Below the pieces are notes generated by a model. It did not search any database. It was not told where the DNA came from and was given only the letters and a program-made list of their open reading frames with translations. Made by a program: the position numbers and the translations under genes. 64,000 nt of DNA from Fragilaria crotonensis (taxonomy: Eukaryota; Bacillariophyta; Fragilariophyceae; Fragilariales; Fragilariaceae), in the NCBI GenBank assembly GCA_022925895.1, contig JAKSYS010000219.1, positions 21,387 through 85,386 of the forward strand. The letters run 5' to 3'. This document shows, piece by piece, positions 41,162 to 50,525 of this stretch. Position 1 is the stretch's first letter; each line of letters starts with the position of its first letter.

Positions 41162-42898
41162 CTAACTTTCAGCCAACGAATCAATCGCAGCCATGTATGA
41201 TGCTGTCGTGTGGTCACCGAGCATTTGGTACCCGTTCATTTCAATCACTCTCAAAGATGGGGTACTTCCGTCAGTTACCAAGCAGTAGTACCGCCGGGAT
41301 CCGACAATAGAAGGATTCTGCAGGTCTTGCTGAGGATTGACGTTCCCTGTCGATTCCAAAAGAAGGACTTTACCAGGAACATACAAATGATCTGGGTCGC
41401 GCATTGCTACCTTATCCCGTGCCGCAGCCAGGGCGTCGGCAAGATCTTGTTCGGACCAGAACGGCTCACCTTTGTCACCCTTTGAAAGCTGCATCAGTAG
41501 AGCTCCAGCAGCTCGAGGGTTCGACGGTGCCAAGTCTTGCGCAACCAAGACTTCGGACGACACTGTTCTTAGGAATTCCAGGAAAACAGTCAAATTAGCT
41601 AGACTGCACCTCGAAATCAGATCGGATTGATGAACAATGGATGTGACGTAGGTAGACGCCCCAATGGCCGAGTCGTAGTCCAAGACTGGCGGAGGTCCAA
41701 ATGCGTAGACATGTAACCGGTCTGCTTGGATCAATTCTGGGTACATAGATCTGAGCATCAAGGCCAACAAGCACCCAGCACTGGCCCCCAAACTGTGGCC
41801 AACAATAACAAGCCGATGATCCCCCCGAACAATCTTTTCTTCGACTATCGGTCGCACTTGCCAGAACAGCCGCCTTGCTGAAATCAGTATCCCCTCGTGA
41901 CATCGTATTTGTGAATCAAGATTCGAAGATCGTCGAAGGAGCGGTCTACCAGGTAAGTGTTTTGAATCGCCGAGGTGTTCATCAAGCTGATTTCCATCTT
42001 GTTCAACACATACGCGTTCGTGACCACTGACTACTTCCACTTCTCCTTCCCATTCGTCGCCGACCCGATCGAATTCTGAGCCAAAACACACTTGATCTAC
42101 CTCGCGAGCTACTACTTCAATTCGAATACTGTTACCAATTCCCTCGCCAGAATCCTCCGCATAGCGATTGGGACCCTCGTAGGATACTGACCTGCCACAC
42201 GCATCAGTTAGCAGTTCTTCCAGAGTAGAGGTTCCTCGAATTCCAAGTATCATGGTCGATTTTGGCTGGTCAGGAGAGACATTTGTTGCTGAGTCATCGG
42301 CTTGCTCTCCGATGGCCACGTAATATCCAACAGATCCCGGCCGGGATGGCAAGACACACGTCTTGAGACCAAAGTGCAAGGTCTCCAATTTCGCTTGCAA
42401 GTCAGCGGCATCATCAATATAGTAAGCCCACGTGGCCAAGTTCGCCATATCTTTCAAGTTTTCAAAGTCAACATCAGCGCTGGCATGGACGAGGTCACCC
42501 TCAACCAACGCCGGCTTATCCCCACCATCCGATGGGTCTGTTTCCTCTTGCCGCAGTAATCTTTGCCTCTGATGCTGCGCCATGAGCTGCCAGTATATCA
42601 AAAATGACGCGTACAAATGTGGTACCGGCCGTTGGAGTTGTTCCGAGCACGCCTCGATCCAAGCCTGTATCCGGTCCAGTACCGCCGCAAGTCGCTCAAC
42701 ATCGGACGATGACTCCGAGCTGTTGTTGCGAAATGAAACGTCTTCCTTCACCCAATCTGGAAGGCGTTTCCATAGGAGTCTCGCCAAAATCGCAGCCACT
42801 GATGCGGATGTTACAGCAGGCAGCATTTCAAATGCCATAGTTTTGGCAGCCATGAGCGTGGGACCACCCAACACAAACAGCGCTGGCGGTACTGGCAT
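41162..42898 (-). CDS. Class 3 (DAG-lipase-like) lipase
   Basis: An intact 578-codon frame. IVGHSLGASAGCLLALML carries the nucleophile elbow GHSLG with Ser at about residue 369. The downstream FGPPPVLDYDSAI and SIVHQSDLISR hold the likely Asp region, and QMLGDHTTASYMAAI the C-terminal His. TMILGIRGTSTLEELLTD is the oxyanion-side strand of Lipase_3 proteins. An acidic insert of about 80 residues (240-320) sits before the lid region, and CHEGILISARRLFW precedes the elbow. Such enzymes hydrolyse acylglycerols, and sn-1 diacylglycerol lipases are the closest described layout. A hydrophobic N-terminal stretch (PAVTSASVAAILARLLW) may anchor it to a membrane. It is divergent from the Mis12-like gene. 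Confidence 0.85.
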   Translation of the reverse strand: MPVPPALFVLGGPTLMAAKTMAFEMLPAVTSASVAAILARLLWKRLPDWVKEDVSFRNNSSESSSDVERLAAVLDRIQAWIEACSEQLQRPVPHLYASFLIYWQLMAQHQRQRLLRQEETDPSDGGDKPALVEGDLVHASADVDFENLKDMANLATWAYYIDDAADLQAKLETLHFGLKTCVLPSRPGSVGYYVAIGEQADDSATNVSPDQPKSTMILGIRGTSTLEELLTDACGRSVSYEGPNRYAEDSGEGIGNSIRIEVVAREVDQVCFGSEFDRVGDEWEGEVEVVSGHERVCVEQDGNQLDEHLGDSKHLPGRPLLRRSSNLDSQIRCHEGILISARRLFWQVRPIVEEKIVRGDHRLVIVGHSLGASAGCLLALMLRSMYPELIQADRLHVYAFGPPPVLDYDSAIGASTYVTSIVHQSDLISRCSLANLTVFLEFLRTVSSEVLVAQDLAPSNPRAAGALLMQLSKGDKGEPFWSEQDLADALAAARDKVAMRDPDHLYVPGKVLLLESTGNVNPQQDLQNPSIVGSRRYYCLVTDGSTPSLRVIEMNGYQMLGDHTTASYMAAIDSLAES

Positions 42899-43079
42899 TT
42901 TTGCTTCAGTATATCGTCGTCACCTAACGCAAATGAATCAGCTACAGTAACACAGGTCGAGAGTAGTTGTTATGCATGTGATAAGTGCAGCAATCTTTCA
43001 GACGACGAGGAAATGCAAACCAAGTCCCATGATACATGCATATACATCCGAGAGTCGAGGAGAAGATTATGATGATTTG

Positions 43080-43520
43080 AGTCGTATTTCATGTTTGTAC
43101 TGTACTGTATGGCACAGTCCTCTCTCACACTACCAACTATGAACATACAAGTACTTGTACAGTACTTGTATTTGTACCAAATGCGAACTTGGAACATTCA
43201 ATTTTTTACAGTATTCATACATACATACACTTGTATCCTGTACCAGGTACTCCGATACTCCAGTACGGCGTACCTGTGGGGTACTGTATCTACGGTAGTT
43301 GTACTTTGGCATCGTACCGAATGGACTGTACATCAGTAACTCTGACATCATACACTCGTACATAGATACATATGATAGTACATAGACGTTCGTAGTTCGA
43401 AGTATTCAAGTTCTGAGTATTGTACATACACTGTATACTGTATACTCAGAGTACAGTCTACTGTCAATGATTCGTTGCACCATGTAGAAATTAATACTCC
43501 CGTACTGTAGTACGAAATAA
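43080..43520. promoter_or_regulatory. GTAC-dense divergent promoter region
   Basis: Roughly eighteen GTAC tetramers in 440 bp, about ten times chance, between the divergent lipase and Mis12-like genes. Examples are CAAGTACTTGTACAGTACTT and CCTGTACCAGGTACTCC. GTATACT-type motifs are also frequent. Confidence 0.45.
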
Positions 43521-43525
43521 ATGAT

Positions 43526-44356
43526 TTGAATTTTCCACACTTAATTGGCGCGGCATTGCAATACATCGAGCAGCGTTGCACCATGAACGATGAATCGACC
43601 GACAACGACACACTTCCCCAGGAAGACAGGGTCTTGTTTGGAACAAAGACATTTGCAATCAGTGATAAACTGATGGATGCTATTGATGCAGCGCTGGTGG
43701 AGGGCGCTTCATCGTTGCCCAGATTGCCAAAAGAAGAAGCTCTGTTGCAAATGCTTCGTAAGGTCTACGTTCGCAACGTCAATCTTCTCGAGGCATACAT
43801 GGCGCGCAACATTTTCTCAATTCAATCGCTGCCTCCATCGAGAAGAAGAAAGGTTGTTGAGGCGTTCGTGACAAATACACTACCTGAAATTCCGGATATT
43901 CCCGACAACAAAGAGAACATCATGACATCTTCGGTCGAGTATCCAACGTCTGATCAGATTCCATCCCAAGAGGAGTTGACAAAGGCCGAACAAGAATTGA
44001 AAGATCTCCGTGTCAAACTTGCTGAGCTCAAGCGTCATCGCACCGAACTCGGCGCGACGATGGAACAACTAGCCATTGCGCGACGCACTATACCTTTAGT
44101 GCCGGCACACGTCCGAGTGCACGACAAGGTGACCAAGCTTTTCAAGGCGAAGGAAACGTTGGAAGACTTGACATCCAAGGCCAAGGAAGTCACCGCAAAG
44201 CTCGACGATGAAAAGAAAAATCGACATGACGAAGATGATGCACCTGCCATTCCCAAGAAACGCAAACTAGGTCTCGTAGAGGCGTACGAGGAAGAAAGCA
44301 CAAACATTACTTTGGAGGGACTCCAAAATATGAAGCAATTCTTAAAGCAACAATAA
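43526..44356 (+). CDS. Coiled-coil protein, possible Mis12/MTW1-like kinetochore subunit
   Basis: An intact frame. The ATG at 43583 (MNDESTDNDT, 257 residues) is preferred because the first 19 residues look like untranslated leader. Early on, VLFGTKTFAISDKLMDAIDA and then VYVRNVNLLEAYMARNIFSI resemble the conserved head of Mis12, where an FGF/TPxxF region is followed by a helix ending in YxLRNIFxIP. Long charged helices follow (EELTKAEQELKDLRVKLAEL and AKETLEDLTSKAKEVTAKLD), predicted coiled coil, then a basic NLS-like PKKRKLG. Mis12 is a scaffold of the MIND complex linking centromere chromatin to Ndc80. The assignment is by pattern only; an unrelated nuclear coiled-coil protein remains possible. 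Confidence 0.5.
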   Translation: MNFPHLIGAALQYIEQRCTMNDESTDNDTLPQEDRVLFGTKTFAISDKLMDAIDAALVEGASSLPRLPKEEALLQMLRKVYVRNVNLLEAYMARNIFSIQSLPPSRRRKVVEAFVTNTLPEIPDIPDNKENIMTSSVEYPTSDQIPSQEELTKAEQELKDLRVKLAELKRHRTELGATMEQLAIARRTIPLVPAHVRVHDKVTKLFKAKETLEDLTSKAKEVTAKLDDEKKNRHDEDDAPAIPKKRKLGLVEAYEEESTNITLEGLQNMKQFLKQQ

Positions 44357-45266
44357 TGACGGATCAGTGCAACGGGTATAGCATAGTGCGCACACCGAAG
44401 TACACTATTGGGGAAAGAATCAATAGGTAGGTGGAATTCTAATTCTTGATCACTTGTTGAATGAGTTTTGTTCAACGGCGTATCACAAGGGAGCAGTCTC
44501 GCAGATAGCCAAGTAGTCATTCCGTTTGTACCTGCTTGCCATAGTCGACAGCACTGTATATCTGTTGATCACTCTGCATTACATCAGTGCATGCGTGTCT
44601 GCATGATGCATGAGCAAAATCCAACACTACGAATCCGGAACCCTCTCGACAACCCGGATCGAAGCCATGGGAATGTTCGCGAGCAGATGCAATCCTCGTG
44701 CTTGCACAATGCACGCTTTGCTTGTACGTGTACTGGTACTTGTACGTGTGGATCAGATACCGACGCTACCGGTATCATATACTCGGAGTATCCTACTGCA
44801 CCACACTCCTGTACTCGTTCCTTGTACTTGTAGCACGTACTACAGTACCAGTAGGTTCTTGCACACGAATGTTTATCTTATTGGAACGACGAAGAAAAGG
44901 CTATTGCAGCCCGAGAGCCCGAGTCACAAATCCTACATTTTTATGTTGATTTTGCGAACTCTCACAAAAAGATTCAGGTCAGTATCTGCGTTCAAGAGTA
45001 CTACAATCGTTTGAGGAACCGAATGCCGCCGCAAAGTTCATTCAATCTCCATCTCGTTAACAAAGCATTCTCTTTCATGATAGTGCTCGAGGGGGTGCCG
45101 TTGTTCCCTGCTCGAAGGGAACGAGGGGCTAGCTGAGCGCCGTTTTCGTTAGGTCGCGATTCTCCATTGATTTAGATGTTGACGTTTACCTGTTTGTTCT
45201 TCATTTCTGACTCAACGTTGTTCGATGCGTTCATAGCTGGCAACTTCACCACCCGAAAATCATACG
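44357..45266. other. Intergenic region upstream of 6PGDH, GTAC cluster
   Basis: No convincing ORF. A GTAC/GTACTTGTAC cluster occupies about 44710-44860. The last 200 bp before the ATG are AT-moderate and probably hold the 6PGDH promoter and leader. Confidence 0.45.
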
Positions 45267-46730
45267 ATGTCTTGCGATGTTGGACTCTGGGGCCTGGCGG
45301 TCATGGGCCAGAACTTTGCTCTCAACATGGCCGAACACGGCTTCAAGGTTGTCGTCGGCAATCGTTCTTACGAAAAAGTGACTGCAACCGTTGCGCGTGC
45401 TAAGGATGAGGGTGATCTCCCCATTGTTGGAGCCAATGGGCCAGAGGAATTCTGTTCCAAACTCAGCAAGCCTCGCAAGATTGTTATTCTTGTTCAAGCC
45501 GGAAATCCTGTGGACGAAACCATTGCCAAGCTGTCCGAATTTTTGGAAGTAGGCGATGTGATTGTCGATGGAGGCAACGAGTGGTTCCCCAACACGATTC
45601 GTCGTGGAGAAGAGCTCGCGAAGAAGGGTATTTTGTTTGTTGGTATGGGCATCTCTGGAGGCGAAGAGGGTGCTAGAAATGGACCATCGCTCATGCCGGG
45701 TGGTCCGAAGGAGGCCTACGATCTTTTGGAACCCATTCTGGTCAAATGCGCAGCGAAAATTGGCACCGAAGCCTGCACCGGGTATGTTGGTCCCATTGGA
45801 TCTGGAAACTATGTTAAGATGGTCCACAATGGTATCGAATATGGTGACATGCAGCTCATTAGTGAGGTTTACGACATCCTAAAACAAGTGGTCGGTTTGT
45901 CGAACGAAGAAATGGCTAAGTTGTTCGAGGAATGGAATAAGAGTGACCTCGAGTCCTTCTTGATTGAAATTACATACAAGATCCTTGCCAAGAAAGACGA
46001 TCTCACCGGTGAGGGTGAAGTCGTCGACTACGTGCTCGACAAGACGGGCATGAAGGGAACAGGTCGCTGGACAGTTCAAGAGGCTGCCGAATTGTCCGTT
46101 GCTGCGCCAACAATTGCAGCCTCTCTCGACGCTCGCTGCATCTCAGGGCGAAAGACTGAGCGCGTTGCTGCGTCGAATGTTCTCGAGGGACCAGCCGAGA
46201 AACCAGCTGTTGACAAGAACCAGGTGATTGCTGATCTTCAGGGCGCGCTCTACTGTGCCAAAGTTATCTCATACGCCCAAGGTATGGGAATCATCAAGGC
46301 CGCCTCCGAGAAGCATAACTGGAACGTTGACCTCTCAGCCTGTGCTCGCATGTGGCGTGGTGGATGCATCATCCGCGCTCAACTGTTGGGCAAGATCCAG
46401 CATGCTCTGGCCCTCGACCGTGAACTTCCTAATCTCTTGGTCGACCCAACCTTTGCGTCGGAAATCAACTCCCGCCAAATGGCTTGGCGCCGCATCGTCA
46501 CTCTGAGCATTGCCTCGGGCATTGCCTGCCCGGCTCTTTCGGCCTCCCTCCAGTACTACGATCAATACCGTCGCGAATCGCTTCCTGCCAATTTGGTGCA
46601 AGCTCAACGTGACTTCTTCGGTGGACACACGTATGAGCGTACTGACAGAAAAGGAACTTTCCATACGGCTTGGACTGCAGCGCACAAGGATCTAGGCGAT
46701 TTGGCTGGTCGTACAGCTGGAGAGCTCTAA
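45267..46730 (+). CDS. gnd: 6-phosphogluconate dehydrogenase, decarboxylating
   Basis: An intact 487-codon frame of the usual length. The NADP-binding Rossmann start is VGLWGLAVMGQNFALNMAEH. The substrate signature is GISGGEEGARNGPSLMPGG at about residues 130-148, followed by GSGNYVKMVHNGIEYGDMQL with the catalytic Lys and the His-Asn pair. The C-terminal domain includes KGTGRWTVQEA, DLSACARMWRGGCIIRAQLL and FGGHTYERTDRKGTFHTAWT. The enzyme converts 6-phosphogluconate to ribulose 5-phosphate and CO2 in the oxidative pentose phosphate pathway, yielding NADPH. No targeting peptide is visible at this start, so it is probably cytosolic. It converges on the lumen-protein gene. Confidence 0.97.
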   Translation: MSCDVGLWGLAVMGQNFALNMAEHGFKVVVGNRSYEKVTATVARAKDEGDLPIVGANGPEEFCSKLSKPRKIVILVQAGNPVDETIAKLSEFLEVGDVIVDGGNEWFPNTIRRGEELAKKGILFVGMGISGGEEGARNGPSLMPGGPKEAYDLLEPILVKCAAKIGTEACTGYVGPIGSGNYVKMVHNGIEYGDMQLISEVYDILKQVVGLSNEEMAKLFEEWNKSDLESFLIEITYKILAKKDDLTGEGEVVDYVLDKTGMKGTGRWTVQEAAELSVAAPTIAASLDARCISGRKTERVAASNVLEGPAEKPAVDKNQVIADLQGALYCAKVISYAQGMGIIKAASEKHNWNVDLSACARMWRGGCIIRAQLLGKIQHALALDRELPNLLVDPTFASEINSRQMAWRRIVTLSIASGIACPALSASLQYYDQYRRESLPANLVQAQRDFFGGHTYERTDRKGTFHTAWTAAHKDLGDLAGRTAGEL

Positions 46731-46879
46731 AGGAATGGCATCTCGTTGTGGAAGTCACTTGTCGTTGTTGGTTAATCATCAACTTTGTATTACTTCTTTC
46801 CATCTAACTGGTCCTACTAGCTCACAGGCAATCTAATCATCTCATGTAAATATCGTAGCGCGCATAAGCGTTGGTACTT

Positions 46880-47632
46880 TCATCGTCCCTTGGTACGTTG
46901 ATTACTGTCAACCATGAATTTTCCTTTCTCATATTCGCCGTTCTCTGCCTCCCACGCTTCGCATTCTTCACTGAACTCGTTCATCTCGCACGGACTGATT
47001 GCACCGAATTGTTGTCCACCAGGATAACTCACAATGCGCAGACTCGAAAAACTGAGCGGCCCGATGCCGTTCTCAAACCCAGACAAGTCTCGTTCCATGG
47101 GAATGGCAGCAATGAATTCAAACGTGACTGTCTTATCGGTCGTCTTGACGCTTTCAATCATGGCGAACTGTCCGGCATCGGAATTGAGATCGGGATTGTT
47201 GGCCAGCACCGAATCGCCGGATTCGCCATCTTGGATGAATCCATAGACGCCCACCTTTTCCAAATCCTTGGGAGGAGTATCCTTCAAATCTGCCTTGACC
47301 GTGACACACAGTCCTCGCAGGCCCTTCATGGCCTTCTCTCCCGGAATCGGTTTGCTGGGAGGGCAGGGTTCGGCAAAATATACTGGATTGGCAAGATCCA
47401 ATTTTGTGGGACCAATGGCGTTGGCGGGGCTATTGTTGTTGTTGAGTAGCAGCAGCGAACCAAGGGCGATGCTAGTCGAGGACGAGAGGAAGGTTCGACG
47501 TGAAGGTGTATCAATCGTAGCATCCAGCGAGGTTTCAATTTGACGACTGCACCGCATGTTACCGGTACCGACCTGAAATGCGGCATTGGTGGAGACTTGC
47601 AAAGAGAGAAAGAAAGTCAATAGAAGGACCAT
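46880..47632 (-). CDS. Predicted thylakoid-lumen protein with complex-plastid targeting, function unknown
   Basis: From the Met at 47632 the protein has 250 residues. It starts with a signal peptide MVLLLTFFLSLQVSTNAAFQ, cleaved plausibly before AAFQ in the manner of diatom plastid presequences that need an aromatic residue after cleavage. A Ser/Thr/Arg transit stretch follows. Then a twin-arginine-type lumen signal reads SRRTFLSSSTSIALGSLLLL and ends with ANA. The mature part (PVYFAEPCPPSKPIPGEKAM, then KADLKDTPPKDLEKVGVYGF and TVTFEFIAAIPMERDLSGFE) belongs to no family I can name. The frame is open upstream to 47779 but that part lacks presequence character. The lumen location is inferred. 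Confidence 0.68.
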   Translation of the reverse strand: MVLLLTFFLSLQVSTNAAFQVGTGNMRCSRQIETSLDATIDTPSRRTFLSSSTSIALGSLLLLNNNNSPANAIGPTKLDLANPVYFAEPCPPSKPIPGEKAMKGLRGLCVTVKADLKDTPPKDLEKVGVYGFIQDGESGDSVLANNPDLNSDAGQFAMIESVKTTDKTVTFEFIAAIPMERDLSGFENGIGPLSFSSLRIVSYPGGQQFGAISPCEMNEFSEECEAWEAENGEYEKGKFMVDSNQRTKGR

Positions 47633-48321
47633 GGTGTTGAAGTGAATTCCAGTTGATGCGCGGTGTATGTGTCGTGTTGTGTATGCGTCGACAATCTCTT
47701 GCATCAGGCTGAGTCCACCCTGGGCACAGGGCACTGGGCCCAAGGCCCAAAGCATGACCTCGGAGTGATGAGGTGTCAAATCTTTAAACTTCGATGAATG
47801 GAATCCTGCAAATCAACTACGAACCTGGATCCATAATCCGTCTGTCCGTGCGTACCAACGTGTGTCACCCACCAACAGGGTGAATGACACATTCCTACCG
47901 TCCGTCTCCACCAGATCCATCACCCAGCAAAATCGTAGAAACACGACCGCCAAACCATCACTCATGCCACGCACCTAAGAGCTGTCCTGCCTGCTGTCGG
48001 TTTGGAATACTTGCACTGTTCAGGGCAAGACGTACGGTAACACGAAACCAAATGGCGATGATAACAACAGCTCTACCACAACCCACAACTGTGTTTGCTG
48101 TTGGTGTTTGATGCAAGCGTGATTGATCATTCAACACATTAGAACGCAACGAAGGCACCTGATGCAGCAGTAGAACGAAGTAGTGAGATCAGATTTGCTT
48201 GTGTCGCCCTCTATTCACTCAGCGAGTATTGCCTTTCAATTCTTGGTACAAGCCACACGCCTCGTACAGTGATATCCAATCCGCAATAACGTAACAGGTT
48301 ACAGCACAACACATTCATACA
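47633..48321. other. Divergent intergenic region
   Basis: No convincing ORF. It separates the lumen-protein gene (minus) from the Lys-rich gene (plus) and should hold both promoters. GTAC enrichment is weak here compared with other upstream regions. Confidence 0.4.
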
Positions 48322-48897
48322 ATGTCGGATAAACCCACAACTGCCACTCCTCCGACCCGCATGTCGTCTCAAATGGAAGCTGTCATGCGTCTCATGACTG
48401 GCAAGGAAGAACGAACGATTGCAGAAAAGATGGCAGACTCCAATCGTCCGACATGGGAACAATACAAGAAAGACAATCAAGACAAGTTGAATCTCAGCGG
48501 TGCCGATCAACAAAAGATGGAAGCGTATCGGAAGGAATTGGATGAACAACGGGAGAAAATGTTAGCGCGGAGGAACACGGCAAACAATAAAGAAGGAGAT
48601 AGGAAGAAAAAGAAAAAGAAGCGAAAGAGTAAGCACGACTCGTCCGAGAGCGATACCAGCGACTGCAGTGAGGATGAACGACGGCGAAGAAAGCATAAGA
48701 AGAGTAAAAAGCGGAAAAAGAAGCATCGGCGTCGTGACGATGACAGTGAGAGCGACTCGTCTTCCTCAGTGAGGAAGAGAGACGACGCAAGAAGCGGAAA
48801 AAGGGCACGAAAAGGACGACGAAGACGAGGAGGTGGATGATCGATATAAACTGAGCAGTTTCTTCACCAAGGGTAATGACAACGACGAGTAGGCAAG
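48322..48897 (+). CDS. Lys/Arg/Ser-rich nuclear-type protein, C-terminus frameshifted
   Basis: The frame from ATG 48322 gives 172 residues and stops at 48840. Residues 14-90 (SQMEAVMRLMTGKEERTIAE and MEAYRKELDEQREKMLARRN) are helical, followed by KKKKKKRKSKHDSSESDTSD-type basic and Ser/Asp tracts typical of nuclear splicing-associated or nucleolar proteins. The stop is reached in an unusual RRRRGGG tail. Another frame across the same bases reads TTQEAEKGHEKDDEDEEVDD and ends RYKLSSFFTKGNDNDE at 48897, which looks like the original acidic end. A third frame supplies SEEERRRKKRKKG in between. One or two indels near 48770-48800 are the simplest reading. Family unknown. Confidence 0.6.
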
Positions 48898-49537
48898 CCT
48901 CGGCTGCGAATTTTACAATCATCGAGCCATCAAGATTCACCCTTCTTACTTTGATCGCGGGCTACGACTAGGCGTCGGATACTCCGTTGCACGACGAACT
49001 TCAGACATATCGCATGGAATTCTTCCCTGGTACCAGTTGCATGGGTATCTGGATCGAAACATAACGCGGGTCTTCCGGCGACGCCGTTGACATTACAAGC
49101 CCAGGATAGGAAGAGGTACGTTTTCTGACTTGGACTCGTTAAAACGCTCTCGCGAAAGCACAATCCCCTGCACTCGACAATTACAGAAGATTACACTTGC
49201 CTATGTGTATCCCTTCTGTTCCTACATGGAATGGGGGAATAGAAAAGCTTGCAACGTTTGCTGAGTGTCTTCGGGCCTGCATAAGGCCCCTTGAAGAGTC
49301 TCTCTATCCCAACATTGCAATATTTAGACTCACTTTTTGTTTCGTTCACTCCAGAAAACGGTCTTGGATGAGCCGAACTGAGACATCAATTGGCGTAGTA
49401 TCATCACGCTTGGCGTGGGAGTGCTCCGAGTGTTCCGTTACTACTATAGCTATAGACTACTTCCTATATTCGTCCAACGTTCTTGTTGCTGTTGTCGCCA
49501 TCGTCATCATTCTGCTTGTAAAAACGATTCCGAATAA
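48898..49537. other. Intergenic region, no gene seen
   Basis: The ORF 49197-49550 (plus) has a hydrophobic C-terminus but overlaps the downstream Cpn10 end and has no family features. Nothing else is supported. Confidence 0.4.
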
Positions 49538-50124
49538 CTACAAGTATTGACCATCATCTCGCTCAAATTCTTCGATTCCGCCTGTCACAATCGCCGCAAT
49601 ATCTTGCGACCTCATGAAGGAAAACTTTTTCCCATCCGACGTTTCCTCGTCCTTGGGGCCGATTCCCCATGGGTTTTTGGCAATCACAATGTCTCCCACC
49701 GACAGATCTGGCATGGGAGCGATCATACCGTTCTCTTCTTCTCGGCCGGGTCCAACGGAAACGACTGAGATGTGAATGTTGCATCGGTTAGGTTAGCAAT
49801 AATTGACAAATAAGGATGGACCATCATCAACATCATTCATGGCACGAACAGTCGACGAGGCATACCTTTACATAAATGTAACTTTGGCAAGTCTTCTTGT
49901 GGCACAAAGAGACCCGATTCGGTCTTGGGACGACCTTGAATTCTCTCTACCAGAACCATGTCATAATGACAAGCGATCTTTTGTGACGACAAGTCTTCCA
50001 ACGTTAGTCTTCCGACACCGGCTCCACCAAAGAATTTTGGTTTCGGATTGCTGGAGAGTGCCAGTGTGTCCGAGACGAGAAGAACAGCAACAACGGTGAA
50101 TGTGATAAATCGAAACAACACCAT
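49538..50124 (-). CDS. Cpn10/GroES-like co-chaperonin with secretory/plastid presequence
   Basis: Two exons, 50124-49866 and 49764-49538, with a 101-bp intron (donor GTATGC, acceptor CTCAG), give 161 residues. The mature part is a GroES fold: YDMVLVERIQGRPKTESGLF for the first strands and the mobile loop, the junction K/VVSVGPGREEENG, then DLSVGDIVIAKNPWG and FSFMRSQDIAAIV. It would cap a Cpn60 ring and assist folding. The leader MVLFRFITFTVVAVLLVSDT followed by LALSSNPKPKFFGG is a signal peptide plus transit-like stretch, which in diatoms suggests the plastid. The upstream Met at 50190 would hide the signal peptide and is rejected. It is divergent from EFTUD2. Confidence 0.83.
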
Positions 50125-50525
50125 GATCAAGAATTGATGATGATTTGAACGAAAACGAGATAATAAACCATCGCTTTCATCGAACTCCATTCATCACACA
50201 TTTCGCACGGAACTGACATCAGACCTCGGACCGTGACCCGCGATGGGAGTTTCTGACAGCCACACAAAGACTGCACTGTAGTACTGTAGAAGGCTGTAGT
50301 AGGATCGTCACATTTTCAGCACCAAAGTGCTCGTCTGTCTGTCTACACAGTCTATTGAAAATCAATTTCACCCCGAGATCATGTTGGCAGTCCAATACAT
50401 TTGCGGTATGATCCGACTACTGGATCGACATGTTGCGGTTGCGGAGACAGCCTTGTCATTTTCCATTCCCTTCGCTGTTGTGAGTCATTCCACTCAAGCG
50501 TGAGTAGCAAGTCGTTACTCCCAGC

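Noticed and set aside
40546-41217. ORFs on both strands between the copia relic and the lipase
   Set aside because: Compositionally random and mutually overlapping. The rightmost part is the duplicated lipase 3' flank.
49197-49550. 117-codon plus-strand ORF with a hydrophobic end
   Set aside because: No family features, and it overlaps the 3' end of the better-supported Cpn10 gene.
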